This document shows, piece by piece, positions 25,813-34,668 of a stretch of DNA of 34,668 nt (position 1 is the stretch's first letter; each line of letters begins with the position of its first letter). This DNA comes from Clostridia bacterium (GTDB taxonomy: Bacteria > Aerophobota > Aerophobia > Aerophobales > AE-B3A): contig DAOWIY010000020.1 in assembly GCA_030640665.1 (NCBI GenBank), positions 1 to 34,668 of the forward strand. The letters are read 5' to 3'. Below the pieces are notes generated by a model. It was given only the letters and a program-made list of their open reading frames with translations. It searched no databases and was not told the DNA's origin. The translations under genes and the position numbers were made by a program.

Positions 25813-26853
25813 ATGGACTATCGCAGGATACAGAGCCGTGGTTGGAGGAAGCTCTTCCTTCTGATTCTTTTTCTTTTTTCTCTTTTCTTTCTATGTGGTT
25901 GTGGCGAGAACCTCCAACCCGTTGTTTTTCCCCTAAAAGAACCTTATCTTGCCTACTTTTCCCCCAAAAATTCTCTTTATCCTCATCTTGTCTATTTAAT
26001 TCGAGAAGCTAGAGAAAGTGTCTATGCTGCTTTTTATAAGATAGAGCTAAAGGAAGTATCTCGTGCTCTCATTGAAGCTCATGAAAGAGGGGTGGAGGTG
26101 AGGGTATTTACTGATGATCTGACTTCCTATGATAAAGGATCTCAATTTGGCGAGCTGAATGAGTTTCATCTCATTAAAAAGGACAAAGACCCAGAGAGTC
26201 TTATGCATCATAAATTTTGCCTCATTGATGAGGAAATAGTCTGGACAGGTTCTTTTAATCCTACTTCAAAAGGGTCCTTCAAGGAGAACAATAATGTAGT
26301 GGTTATAAAATCCCGGGCTTTGGCTGCCGAATTTATGAAAGAGTTTGAGAAATTATGGGAGGGAAAACCATCATCTCCTGCTAATTTTTCTCACTCTCAA
26401 ATTTCACTAAGTGGAGCCCAGGCAGAGGCTTACTTCTCTTTGCATGATAATCCTGAAGAGGCTATCATTAGAGAACTAGAGAAAGCTAAAGAGAGTATAC
26501 ATTTTGCTCTTTTTACTTTCACCTCTCCAGAAATTGCTCATGCTCTTATTCACAAATTTGCAGAAAATGTGGAAGTGAAGGGAATAATGGAGAAGGAACA
26601 GGATAGTTCCTTCTCTCGATATCGTTCTTTAAAGAAACTGAGGATGCCTGTAGAGCAGGATGGAAATTTCTATTTTATGCACCATAAGTTCTTTATAATT
26701 GATAAAAAGATTGTTATCACCGGTTCTTTTAATCCTACCTGGCGCGCCAACTATCAGAATCGAGAAAATCTTCTCATAATTCAGAGTTCTTCCCTGGCTG
26801 CTCAATACGAAGAGGAGTTCTATAGGTTGTGGAAGGAAGCAGTGAAAAGATAA
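25813..26853 (+). CDS. Phospholipase D-like (HKD) lipoprotein, two catalytic motifs
   Basis: HHKFCLIDEEIVWTGSFNPT and HHKFFIIDKKIVITGSFNPT; signal peptide with lipobox-like FFLCGCG. Confidence 0.88.
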   Translation: MDYRRIQSRGWRKLFLLILFLFSLFFLCGCGENLQPVVFPLKEPYLAYFSPKNSLYPHLVYLIREARESVYAAFYKIELKEVSRALIEAHERGVEVRVFTDDLTSYDKGSQFGELNEFHLIKKDKDPESLMHHKFCLIDEEIVWTGSFNPTSKGSFKENNNVVVIKSRALAAEFMKEFEKLWEGKPSSPANFSHSQISLSGAQAEAYFSLHDNPEEAIIRELEKAKESIHFALFTFTSPEIAHALIHKFAENVEVKGIMEKEQDSSFSRYRSLKKLRMPVEQDGNFYFMHHKFFIIDKKIVITGSFNPTWRANYQNRENLLIIQSSSLAAQYEEEFYRLWKEAVKR

Positions 26854-26867
26854 AAGGAGAAAGAAAA

Positions 26868-28259
26868 ATGCAAGTAGCTAAAGAGAGTATAGAGCGTAGT
26901 ATTTTAGAGACCTATGAAAATAGCTTTCCATCCTCGCGAAAGTTATACAAGAAGGCATTGAATCTATTTCCCAATGGGATAACTCATGACAATAGGTTTC
27001 TAAAGCCCTTTCCTATTTATGTTGATCATGCCCTGGGAAGCAAAAAATGGGATGAGGATGGCAATGAATATATTGATTATTTTGGAGGTCATGGTGCACT
27101 ACTCTTAGGGCATGGACATCCTAAAGTGGTAGAGGCGGTAAAAAGACAAATTACAAGAGGTACGCACTATGGTGCTTGTCACCGCCTAGAGGTGGAATGG
27201 GCAGAATTGATAATGGATATGGTTCCCTCGGCACAGAAAGTTAGATTTGTCAATTCCGGAACAGAGGCTACTCTTATGGCTATAAGGCTAGCTAGAATTT
27301 TTACTGGCAAAAGTAAAATTCTCAAATTTGCCGGACATTTCCATGGTTGGCACGACAATCTGATTCCAGGAACTACTCCTCCCTATGAGCTATCTCTACC
27401 GGGAATACTGAATGGCGTCCTGGAGAGTATCATTGTATGTCCACCTAACGATATTAAAAGAGTAGAGAAGATCCTGCAAAAGGATAATGAGGTAGCTTCC
27501 GTAATTATTGAACCTACAGGGGCGAGTTTTGGGATGATACCTACGCGTGAGGGGTTTCTTAAAGAACTTCGTCAGGTTACAAGAAAGTGGGGAGTTTTAC
27601 TTATTTTTGACGAGCTTATTACTGGTTTTAGATGCGCTCGGGGTGGTGCTCAAGAATATTATGGGGTGATGCCAGATCTTACCACTCTTGGTAAGATACT
27701 TGCTGGAGGACTTCCGGGTGCAGCTGTAGCTGGAAGAGGAGATATACTTGAGCCTTTGGAGAGCAGGGAGGACGAGAAGTGGAATCTCGGCAAGAAAATG
27801 TTTCACTACGGTACTTTTAACGCCAACCCACTTTCTGCTTCTGCTGGTATTGCTACTCTAAAAATTGTAGCCACTGGCGAGCCTATCTCCAGAGCAAATA
27901 AAATGACTTCAATGCTGATAAAAGGTATGAATGAAGTCATTGACAAGCACAGGATTCCCTGGTGTGTCCATGGTGAATTTTCAGGTTTTAGATTCCTCTT
28001 AAATCATGCTTGTTACAAGAGAGCTTCCTGTAATTTCCGCAAGTGTGACTATGATTACAAAAAGCTCAAAGGGGCCAATGATCCTGTCCTGGTGCAGAAT
28101 TTGCGTTGTGGTATGCTTCTGAATGGGATTGATGTTGCCAAGCAGGGGGGTTGGGTTTCTGCAGCCCATTCTGCCGAGGATGTAGAAAAAACCATTGTAG
28201 GCTTTGATAGAACTATTGACTGGATGAAGAGGAGTAAGCTTTTAACGAGTTTTGATTGA
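26868..28259 (+). CDS. Class III aminotransferase, glutamate-1-semialdehyde aminomutase-like
   Basis: FPNGITHDNR, RFVNSGTEATLMAIRLAR, LIFDELITGFR and LGKILAGGLPGAAVAGR. ATG 26868 is preceded by an AAAGGAG SD. Confidence 0.88.
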   Translation: MQVAKESIERSILETYENSFPSSRKLYKKALNLFPNGITHDNRFLKPFPIYVDHALGSKKWDEDGNEYIDYFGGHGALLLGHGHPKVVEAVKRQITRGTHYGACHRLEVEWAELIMDMVPSAQKVRFVNSGTEATLMAIRLARIFTGKSKILKFAGHFHGWHDNLIPGTTPPYELSLPGILNGVLESIIVCPPNDIKRVEKILQKDNEVASVIIEPTGASFGMIPTREGFLKELRQVTRKWGVLLIFDELITGFRCARGGAQEYYGVMPDLTTLGKILAGGLPGAAVAGRGDILEPLESREDEKWNLGKKMFHYGTFNANPLSASAGIATLKIVATGEPISRANKMTSMLIKGMNEVIDKHRIPWCVHGEFSGFRFLLNHACYKRASCNFRKCDYDYKKLKGANDPVLVQNLRCGMLLNGIDVAKQGGWVSAAHSAEDVEKTIVGFDRTIDWMKRSKLLTSFD

Positions 28260-28283
28260 CAGAAGACGGGTTTGTGATAAAAT
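28256..28283 (+). promoter_or_regulatory. Putative sigma70 promoter TTGACA-N16-TAAAAT overlapping the aminotransferase stop codon
   Basis: TTGACA at 28256-28261, TAAAAT at 28278-28283, upstream of the nucleotidyltransferase gene at 28375. Confidence 0.6.
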
Positions 28284-28374
28284 ACCTAATGGGGATAAAG
28301 ACGTAAATATTCAGTAGTATACGTGCTTTAGTGAATATTTACTTAAAGGCAAAAAGAACTGGTAGGAGTGAGAT

Positions 28375-29454
28375 ATGAGCGTAGCTGTGATAATGGCGGG
28401 AGGACTGGGGAAAAGATTATGGCCAGAGAGTAGAGTAACTCACCCCAAGCAACTTCTCAGTTTAGAAGAAAAAGAAAGTTTCCTTCAAGCAACTTACAGG
28501 AGAGCTTCTAACCTTTTTGGCTCGGAGAATGTATATCTGGTAATAAGAGAAGAATTAAAGCAGGCAGTGATAGCTCAGCTTCCAGGGATCTGTCTGGATA
28601 ATATCATTGCAGAACCTCAAGGAAAAGATACTGCTCCTTGCATTGGTTTTGCTAGTACTTGGATAAAGAAAAAAAGAGGGGACGATTCTATGGCGGTGCT
28701 TCCTGCCGACCACTTGATAAGGAACGAGAAAAGGTTTGCTCAGATTATTTTGGCGGCAGTCGAACAAGCGGAAAAAGGTTTTTTAATAACCATTGGCATT
28801 AAGCCTACCCGCGCTGAGACTGCCTATGGATATCTTCAGATAGGAGACCAGTTGGAGGATTTAGATGGAATTCCTCTTTTTGCAGTAAAGAGATTTACAG
28901 AAAAACCTTCTCAGAAAAAAGCTAAAGAGTTTTTTGAACAGGGAAATTTTCTCTGGAATGCAGGGATCTTTGCCTGGAAACCGACTACTATTTTGAAACA
29001 GATAGAAATGTATCTTCCAGATCTTCATCAGGGATTAATGAGGATTGAAAAGGCTTTAGGAACAAAGGAAGAGAAGAAGATAATAAGAGAAGTTTACCTT
29101 TCTCTTCCTAAAATTTCCATTGATTATGGGATAATGGAAAAGGCCTCTTCGGTAGTAGCAGTCCCAGGGGATTTTTTTTGGGATGATATAGGCAACTGGG
29201 GTGCCCTGGAACGAATATTTGCCAAGGATGAAGAAGGAAATATTGTCAAAGGATTAGTACAGAAGAGGGGAAGCAGCGACTGTATATTGATAAATAGAGA
29301 GGATAAGATTTTGGGAGTTATAGGAGTCTCTAATTTAATTATCATAAATACAGAAAAGGGTGTCCTTGTTGTAAGGAAAGAAATGGCTCACAAAGTGAAG
29401 GATTTGATGAACGAGCTCTTAGGGGATGAGAAGTTAAAAGAGTATCTACAGTGA
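28375..29454 (+). CDS. manC: Mannose-1-phosphate guanylyltransferase
   Basis: VAVIMAGGLGKRLWPESR, QPGKDTAPCIGFA-like EPQGKDTAPCIG, FTEKPSQKKAKEF, WNAGIFAWKP motifs. Confidence 0.92.
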   Translation: MSVAVIMAGGLGKRLWPESRVTHPKQLLSLEEKESFLQATYRRASNLFGSENVYLVIREELKQAVIAQLPGICLDNIIAEPQGKDTAPCIGFASTWIKKKRGDDSMAVLPADHLIRNEKRFAQIILAAVEQAEKGFLITIGIKPTRAETAYGYLQIGDQLEDLDGIPLFAVKRFTEKPSQKKAKEFFEQGNFLWNAGIFAWKPTTILKQIEMYLPDLHQGLMRIEKALGTKEEKKIIREVYLSLPKISIDYGIMEKASSVVAVPGDFFWDDIGNWGALERIFAKDEEGNIVKGLVQKRGSSDCILINREDKILGVIGVSNLIIINTEKGVLVVRKEMAHKVKDLMNELLGDEKLKEYLQ

Positions 29455-29459
29455 ATCAA

Positions 29460-29494
29460 GTTTAGCGTTTAGCGTATAGCGTATAGTGGATACG
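29460..29494 (+). repeat. Heptamer array GTTTAGC GTTTAGC GTATAGC GTATAGT GGATACG
   Basis: Five units at 7-bp period, 6 nt after the manC stop. Confidence 0.85.
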
Positions 29495-29541
29495 GCGAGG
29501 CGCTCTAGAGCTTAGAAAAACTACTCTAATACAACTAATAA

Positions 29542-30585
29542 ATGGTAAAAGTTACTGAATCCAGATTAGGAACTCTACGTCAAAAGATAAAGGAGAGGAA
29601 GGTAGAGGGATTTCTTATTAAGAAGCCTCAAAATACCTTTTATCTTAGCCGCTGTTGGGCGGAAGGAAGGATATTACTCACCAAGCGGGAGAAGTTTTTT
29701 ATAACAACTTCCCTTTTTGCCGAAGAAGCAAGATCTAAGCTCAGCGGGTGGCAGATAGTTATTCAGAAAGATAGTTTTGAGGAAGCTGTCTTCCAAATTT
29801 GCAAAAAGCTAGGAAGTAAAAAAATAGGTTTTGAAGCTTCTCATTTTTCTTTTGAGGAGTATAGAAAATTAGGCCAGATTAAAGGAACTCTATGGATTCC
29901 CTGCCCAGGTTTAGTAGAAAAAGAAAGGGCGATAAAAGATACAGAAGAAATATCTTGCATAAGACGGGCTCTTAGAGTAGCAAAGGCTACTTTTGATTAT
30001 GTAGAAGCTAGGCTCAGAGAAAGGGTAACGGAAAAAGATCTAGCAAGAGAAGCCATTTATTTTTTAAGAAAAGATGCAGATGAAGAAGCTTTTCCTCTTA
30101 TAGTTCTTTTTGGGGAGAGGACTTCTTTGCCTCACGGTAAGCCTACTCAAAGAAGGTTGGAGAAGAATGAGTTAGTTCTTCTCGATTTAGGAGCAAAGAT
30201 AGAGGGTTATTGTTCTGATTTAACCAGAACTATTTTCTTTGGTCGGGTAAAAAAGAAGTGGCACCAGATTTACCATTTAATAACCGAGGCACAAAAAGAT
30301 GCTCTCCATCAGGTAAAGCCGGGGGTTATCTGTTCCCATATAGACAAGACATTGAGAGAGAAAATAAAAAAGGCTGGCTACGGTGAGGTTTTTTTGCATG
30401 ACAGTGGTCATGGGGTGGGTCTTGAAGTTCACGAGTCACCCTCTATAACTTTTAAATCGAAGGAAGTTTTAAAGCCGGGAATGGTCTTTACTTTGGAGCC
30501 TGGAGTTTATTTAGAAGGAGAAGGGGGGATAAGGGTAGAGGAGATGGTACTTGTTACTGAGAATGGAGGTGAAATTCTGGAGTGA
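29542..30585 (+). CDS. M24 family Xaa-Pro peptidase
   Basis: LLDLGAKIEGYCSDLTRTIFFG, HDSGHGVGLEVHESP and TLEPGVYLEGEGGIRVEEMVLVT motifs. Confidence 0.93.
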   Translation: MVKVTESRLGTLRQKIKERKVEGFLIKKPQNTFYLSRCWAEGRILLTKREKFFITTSLFAEEARSKLSGWQIVIQKDSFEEAVFQICKKLGSKKIGFEASHFSFEEYRKLGQIKGTLWIPCPGLVEKERAIKDTEEISCIRRALRVAKATFDYVEARLRERVTEKDLAREAIYFLRKDADEEAFPLIVLFGERTSLPHGKPTQRRLEKNELVLLDLGAKIEGYCSDLTRTIFFGRVKKKWHQIYHLITEAQKDALHQVKPGVICSHIDKTLREKIKKAGYGEVFLHDSGHGVGLEVHESPSITFKSKEVLKPGMVFTLEPGVYLEGEGGIRVEEMVLVTENGGEILE

Positions 30586-31139
30586 TTACCGTCAATGATC
30601 TTCGAAGTGGAATGAAGATAGATATGGATGGTGAGCTTTATGTGGTTGAGGAATTCCAGCATGTAAAACGAGCCAGAGGTGGTGCTTTTGCTCGTATCAA
30701 ATTGAAAAATCTTCAGAGCGGGCAGAGCATCAGAAAAGTCTTTCAACCTTCTCAAAAAATAAAAGATGCCTTTATCGTGGAAAAAAGTGCCCAATATCTT
30801 TATAAAGAGAGGGAGGATTTTCATTTTATGGATTTAGAGACTTTTGAAGGAAGAGTTATCTCAAAGAGAAATTTGGGTGAGAAGGTAAATTTTCTTATAG
30901 AAAATATGAAAGTAATCCTTCGATTATATGAAGAGAGGGTGATAGGGATAGAAATTCCTACCTTTGTAGAACTTAAAGTGAAAAAAGCTTCTCCAGGAGT
31001 TAAAGGGAATACGGTGAGTACACCCAGTAAGTTAGTGGTTTTAGAGTCGGGCTATAGCCTCCAGGTTCCTCTTTTTATAAAAGAAGGTGATATAATTCGT
31101 ATAGATACAAGGTCAGGTGAATACGTAGGGAAAAAATAG
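30582..31139 (+). CDS. efp: Translation elongation factor P
   Basis: NDLRSGMKIDMDGELYVVEEFQHVKRARGGAFARIKLKNL. GTG start overlaps the upstream stop. Confidence 0.96.
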   Translation: MITVNDLRSGMKIDMDGELYVVEEFQHVKRARGGAFARIKLKNLQSGQSIRKVFQPSQKIKDAFIVEKSAQYLYKEREDFHFMDLETFEGRVISKRNLGEKVNFLIENMKVILRLYEERVIGIEIPTFVELKVKKASPGVKGNTVSTPSKLVVLESGYSLQVPLFIKEGDIIRIDTRSGEYVGKK

Positions 31140-31157
31140 GATGTGTCCCTATTTTTT
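31131..31157 (+). terminator. Hairpin spanning the efp stop codon (AAAAAATAGG-N7-CCTATTTTTT)
   Basis: Perfect 10-bp inverted repeat 31131-31140 / 31148-31157 ending in a T-run. Confidence 0.5.
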
Positions 31158-31169
31158 AGGAGATAAAAG

Positions 31170-31616
31170 ATGGATCTTGATCAGCTGAGGGAAGTTATTG
31201 AGATTTTCGAATCTTCCTCTCTTTCCGAGATGGAGATAGAGGAGAAGGGAACCAGATTTAGATTGGCTAAGCACAAGGGAGGGAATAGTATTATTTCCAA
31301 AGAAGAAAACAGCATTATTCCTGAAAAAGAGAAGATACCATCTCCTACTAGAGATAAGGGAATAGAGGAACGTTCACTCTTTTGTGTAAGATCGCCTCTA
31401 GTGGGAACCTTTTATAGAACGTCTTCTCCAGAAGAGGAGCCCTTTATAGAGGTAGGAGATGAAGTCAGTGTGGGGCAGACTTTATGTATCATCGAGGCGA
31501 TGAAGGTGATGAACGAGATAACTTCAGAAGTTGCCGGAAAGGTTAAGGAAATCTTAGTAGAAAATGGACATCCAGTGGAGTACGATCAGAGATTGTTTTT
31601 AATAAGGAAGGATTAG
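31170..31616 (+). CDS. accB: Biotin carboxyl carrier protein of acetyl-CoA carboxylase
   Basis: [11 protein letters not shown] biotinylation motif. Confidence 0.95.
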   Translation: MDLDQLREVIEIFESSSLSEMEIEEKGTRFRLAKHKGGNSIISKEENSIIPEKEKIPSPTRDKGIEERSLFCVRSPLVGTFYRTSSPEEEPFIEVGDEVSVGQTLCIIEAMKVMNEITSEVAGKVKEILVENGHPVEYDQRLFLIRKD

Positions 31617-32972
31617 GTGTTTAGTAAGGTTCTCATTGCTAATCGAGGTGAGATTGCTCTTCGTATAATAAGAGCCTGTAAAGAATTAGGGATAGAGACG
31701 GTAGTAGTTTTCTCTAAGGAAGATGAGCATTCTCTGCCAGTAAGGTTTGCCGATGAAGCTATTTGTATTGGTCCGCGTGAACCAGCGGAGAGTTATCTTA
31801 ATGTCCCTCGGATAATCAGTGCTGCTGAGGTAGCAGGAGCAGATGCTATTCATCCCGGATATGGCTTTTTGGCTGAGAATGAGCAATTTGCTGAGGTTTG
31901 TCGTTCCTCAAAGGTGGAATTCATTGGGCCTGATCCAGAGGTGATTAGAAAGCTAGGCAATAAAGTGGAGGCACGCAATACTCTGGCTGAGAGAGGCATT
32001 CCAGTGATACCTGGTTCAGAAGAAATAGTGAGGGATAAATCCCAAGCTTCTAAGATAATCTCCCGCATTGGTTATCCGGTAATTCTGAAAGCCGCCTCAG
32101 GAGGAGGGGGTAGAGGGATGCGGGCGATACGGGAGAAAAGAGATCTAAATCTCTTTTTTGACTTAGCTCAGCAGGAAGCAAGGACTTCTTTTGGTAACCC
32201 AGATCTATATATAGAGAAATATATGGAGAAAGCAAGACATATCGAATTTCAGGTACTGGCTGATAAATCTGGTAATGCTGTCCATTTTGGAGAAAGAGAT
32301 TGTTCCATTCAAAGAAGATATCAAAAATTAATGGAGGAGTCCCCTTCCTCTGTTTTGAGTGGATCTTTGCGTAAAAAGATGGGAAAAATTGCTGTAAAAG
32401 CGACCAGGCAGTTAAATTATGTGGGAGCGGGAACAGTAGAGTTTTTATTAGATGAGAAGATGAAATTTTACTTCATGGAGATGAATACCCGTCTTCAGGT
32501 GGAGCATCCAGTAACGGAAATGGTTACAGGAAGAGATCTAGTTAAAGCTCAGATTGAAATCGCCGAGGGAGAGAATCTGGATTATACCCAGGAAGAGATA
32601 AGGATTGAGGGTGTTTCCCTGGAATGTCGCATTAACGCGGAAAATCCAGACAAGAATTTTACCCCTTGCTCGGGTAAAATCGTCACTTTTCATCTTCCTG
32701 GAGGTCCTGGAATTAGAGTGGATACACATATCTTTTCTGGCTATATCATTTCTCCTTTCTATGACTCCTTACTAGCTAAACTTATTACCTGGGGAAATGA
32801 TAGGGAGGAGACGATAGCTCGGATGCGGCGGGCTCTAGAAGAATTTGTTATAGAGGGGGTAAAAACTACCATTCCCTTTCATCAACGTATAATAGAGAAT
32901 GAACACTTTAAAAAAGGTCAGTTTTACACTGGCTTTGTCGAGGAAGAATTGATGAAAGGGAGTGAGGCATGA
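31617..32972 (+). CDS. accC: Biotin carboxylase
   Basis: KVLIANRGEIALRIIRACKELGI, HPGYGFLAEN, FMEMNTRLQVEHPVTEMVTG. GTG start. Confidence 0.97.
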   Translation: MFSKVLIANRGEIALRIIRACKELGIETVVVFSKEDEHSLPVRFADEAICIGPREPAESYLNVPRIISAAEVAGADAIHPGYGFLAENEQFAEVCRSSKVEFIGPDPEVIRKLGNKVEARNTLAERGIPVIPGSEEIVRDKSQASKIISRIGYPVILKAASGGGGRGMRAIREKRDLNLFFDLAQQEARTSFGNPDLYIEKYMEKARHIEFQVLADKSGNAVHFGERDCSIQRRYQKLMEESPSSVLSGSLRKKMGKIAVKATRQLNYVGAGTVEFLLDEKMKFYFMEMNTRLQVEHPVTEMVTGRDLVKAQIEIAEGENLDYTQEEIRIEGVSLECRINAENPDKNFTPCSGKIVTFHLPGGPGIRVDTHIFSGYIISPFYDSLLAKLITWGNDREETIARMRRALEEFVIEGVKTTIPFHQRIIENEHFKKGQFYTGFVEEELMKGSEA

Positions 32973-33291
32973 GTGTGAGGAGATAAAATTGAGGGAAGAA
33001 GGAAGTTATGAGATTGATAGGAAGGTAGTTATTGCACTTATCAAAAAAGCTCTCGGCAGACTCGAAGGAGTTTATGCTATCAAGAGGGGTTTATTTGGAG
33101 AAAGAGTTAAGGTAAAGCAACCAGGAGAGAAGATAAGAATTTCTCTTGAGTTAATCATTAAAGAAGGAAGTTCTATTCCTCAGGTTGTGGAAGAGACTCA
33201 GAAGGAGATAACCGAAGAGATACAAAAAACTCTAAATAGGGCTGTGGATAGAGTTGACATAAAGATAAAGAAAATCAAAGCTATCTCTTGA
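32962..33291 (+). CDS. Asp23/Gls24 family envelope stress protein
   Basis: SYEIDRKVVIALIKKALGRLEGVYAIKRGLFGERVKV and context after accC. Confidence 0.8.
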   Translation: MRHECEEIKLREEGSYEIDRKVVIALIKKALGRLEGVYAIKRGLFGERVKVKQPGEKIRISLELIIKEGSSIPQVVEETQKEITEEIQKTLNRAVDRVDIKIKKIKAIS

Positions 33292-33308
33292 AATAAAAGG
33301 AGGACAAA

Positions 33309-33830
33309 ATGGGATTTTGCAAAAAAGTGTTGTGGGGAATAGTTGTGGTTACTCTGGCTCTTTTTTCCCTGGGAGGATTTCTTGTTTCCCTAGAGATTAT
33401 TCCGAGGATTGTTATTATGGGAGTTCTTACTGGTTTCGAGGAGCAATTGTTGATCAAGGGAATTTTCGTCTCCTTCTTTGGTTTTCTATTTGTCTTGAGT
33501 ATAGTTCTATCCTTGTTGGCCCGAGAAAGAGCAAGGGATGCAATTATTCCTTTGAAAAATCCTCTTGGTGAGGTGGAGATCTCCCAGAAGGCAATCTGTG
33601 AATTTATCCAGCGAGTAGGCAAGGAGGTAGAGGGAGTTGAAGATATTAAAGCAAGAATTAAATCTAACGATGAAGGCATGGATGTTTATCTGGTTCTCTC
33701 TGCTCAAGCTCAAGGAGAAATTCCCCGATTAATAGACGAATTGCAGACAGTGGTAAAAAATTATCTCAATAATACCGTGGGGATTGAAAATATACGGGAG
33801 ATAAAGGTTAAGGTAGCTAAGATTCTTTAG
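33309..33830 (+). CDS. AmaP-like membrane protein (alkaline shock response)
   Basis: Two N-terminal TM helices, then GEVEISQKAICEFIQRVGKEVEGVEDIKARIK; adjacent to Asp23. Confidence 0.75.
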   Translation: MGFCKKVLWGIVVVTLALFSLGGFLVSLEIIPRIVIMGVLTGFEEQLLIKGIFVSFFGFLFVLSIVLSLLARERARDAIIPLKNPLGEVEISQKAICEFIQRVGKEVEGVEDIKARIKSNDEGMDVYLVLSAQAQGEIPRLIDELQTVVKNYLNNTVGIENIREIKVKVAKIL

Positions 33831-33838
33831 AGAATAAG

Positions 33839-34668
33839 ATGATTTACCAAAAACAAAGTTTGAAACAGAAGACCTCTCAGACTATCAGACAAAAACAGAT
33901 TGGCAGGGTAAAGCTGGCTCAGCTTTTTTCTCTTCCCGAAGATGAGTTCAGAAAATTAATTACAGAAATAGAGAAAAATTCTTTCTTTCAGGAATTAGTA
34001 CATAAGTGGAGAGTTATAAATTATAAAAAATTTAGCGGGGTACGAATTCCCTTTTCTCTTTCCCTCAATGAACAAATTGTTTCTTCCTCAGAGAATTTTG
34101 ATTTAGAAAGTCTTTTATATCAAAATTCAAAGGCTATACCTATTCTGAAAAAGATAGGAGCTATTATAGGCAAGGATCGATTCCGTGAGCTTTTATATAA
34201 GGGGATAGATGTTAGTGAAATAACCGAGAAGTGTAAATTGACCAGGGAGGAAAAAGAGACTTTTAAGATCTTTTTAGATAAGTTTGAGCTAGAAAAGATC
34301 GTCAGTGGTACTCAGGACTTTTTTCCCGATGAGAGTATTAAACGCTCAAATACCAGGGTCTTTAAAATAGCTACCATCGAAAGAGAAGAGGATAGGTTAG
34401 TTATCTATCCTTGTGCTGGAGAAAAGGGAGAAAATTACCTTGCCAAAGGCAAATACTACATTAATCATAATCAGTTTGAACAATTATATAAGAAGGGGAG
34501 ATTTACCCAGGGGAAGATTAGACAAATCTTTAAAACATTCAGGATGTTAGACTTGATTAATCGCAGAAGCAGCACTATTTATCGGATTATTCAACATATA
34601 AAAGAGAGACAAAGTGATTACCTTTACTCAGGAAACATAGATGATCTTAAACCTTTGACTCGACGAGA
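33839..34668 (+). CDS. rpoN: RNA polymerase sigma-54 factor-like protein, 5' portion (runs off window)
   Basis: Manual translation from ATG 33839 stays open to the window end. LINRRSSTIYRIIQHIKERQSDYLYSGNIDDLKPLTRR matches the sigma-54 core-binding/DNA-binding linker. Confidence 0.8.
   Translation, partial: MIYQKQSLKQKTSQTIRQKQIGRVKLAQLFSLPEDEFRKLITEIEKNSFFQELVHKWRVINYKKFSGVRIPFSLSLNEQIVSSSENFDLESLLYQNSKAIPILKKIGAIIGKDRFRELLYKGIDVSEITEKCKLTREEKETFKIFLDKFELEKIVSGTQDFFPDESIKRSNTRVFKIATIEREEDRLVIYPCAGEKGENYLAKGKYYINHNQFEQLYKKGRFTQGKIRQIFKTFRMLDLINRRSSTIYRIIQHIKERQSDYLYSGNIDDLKPLTRR

Noticed and set aside
33281-33713. ORFs antisense to the asp23/amaP genes
   Set aside because: Overlap confident plus-strand genes in a co-directional operon; no motifs.

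Overview
The window is a 34.7 kb bacterial chromosome segment, AT-rich, and I could not assign it to a lineage from sequence alone. It is dominated by housekeeping genes: rplI, a homocitrate/Re-citrate-synthase-like gene, murC-murG-secF-secD, a MerR-like regulator, an HU-like gene, plsY-rpsA-ispH-plsC-cmk-hisC-ilvD, rsfS-nadD-rny, a PflX-like radical SAM gene, trkH-trkA, proB, a PLD lipoprotein, a class-III aminotransferase, a mannose-1-P guanylyltransferase, an M24 peptidase, efp-accB-accC-asp23-amaP, and the 5' part of an atypical rpoN. There are three complete tRNA genes (Pro-GGG, Ala-GGC, Leu-GAG). Two signals stand out. (1) About ten loci carry degenerate 7-bp-period arrays (CGTATCT/CGTTGCT, GTTTAGC/GTATAGC, ACGAAGT and related units). 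Several are arranged as inverted arms of hairpins about 80-210 bp long, and they begin right after stop codons or tRNA CCA ends; one supplies the ilvD stop codon. (2) At 2.0-3.1 kb there is a tandemly duplicated two-gene module, a small ~75 aa companion protein overlapping a retropepsin-like (DTGA) clan AA protease. The first copy is decayed and the second is intact. Other notable items are a SecF with a GspK/ComEA-like insertion, a tRNA-Arg fragment, and a candidate promoter-plus-terminator small RNA at 3.9-4.04 kb. All identities come from reading sequence; no database search was run.
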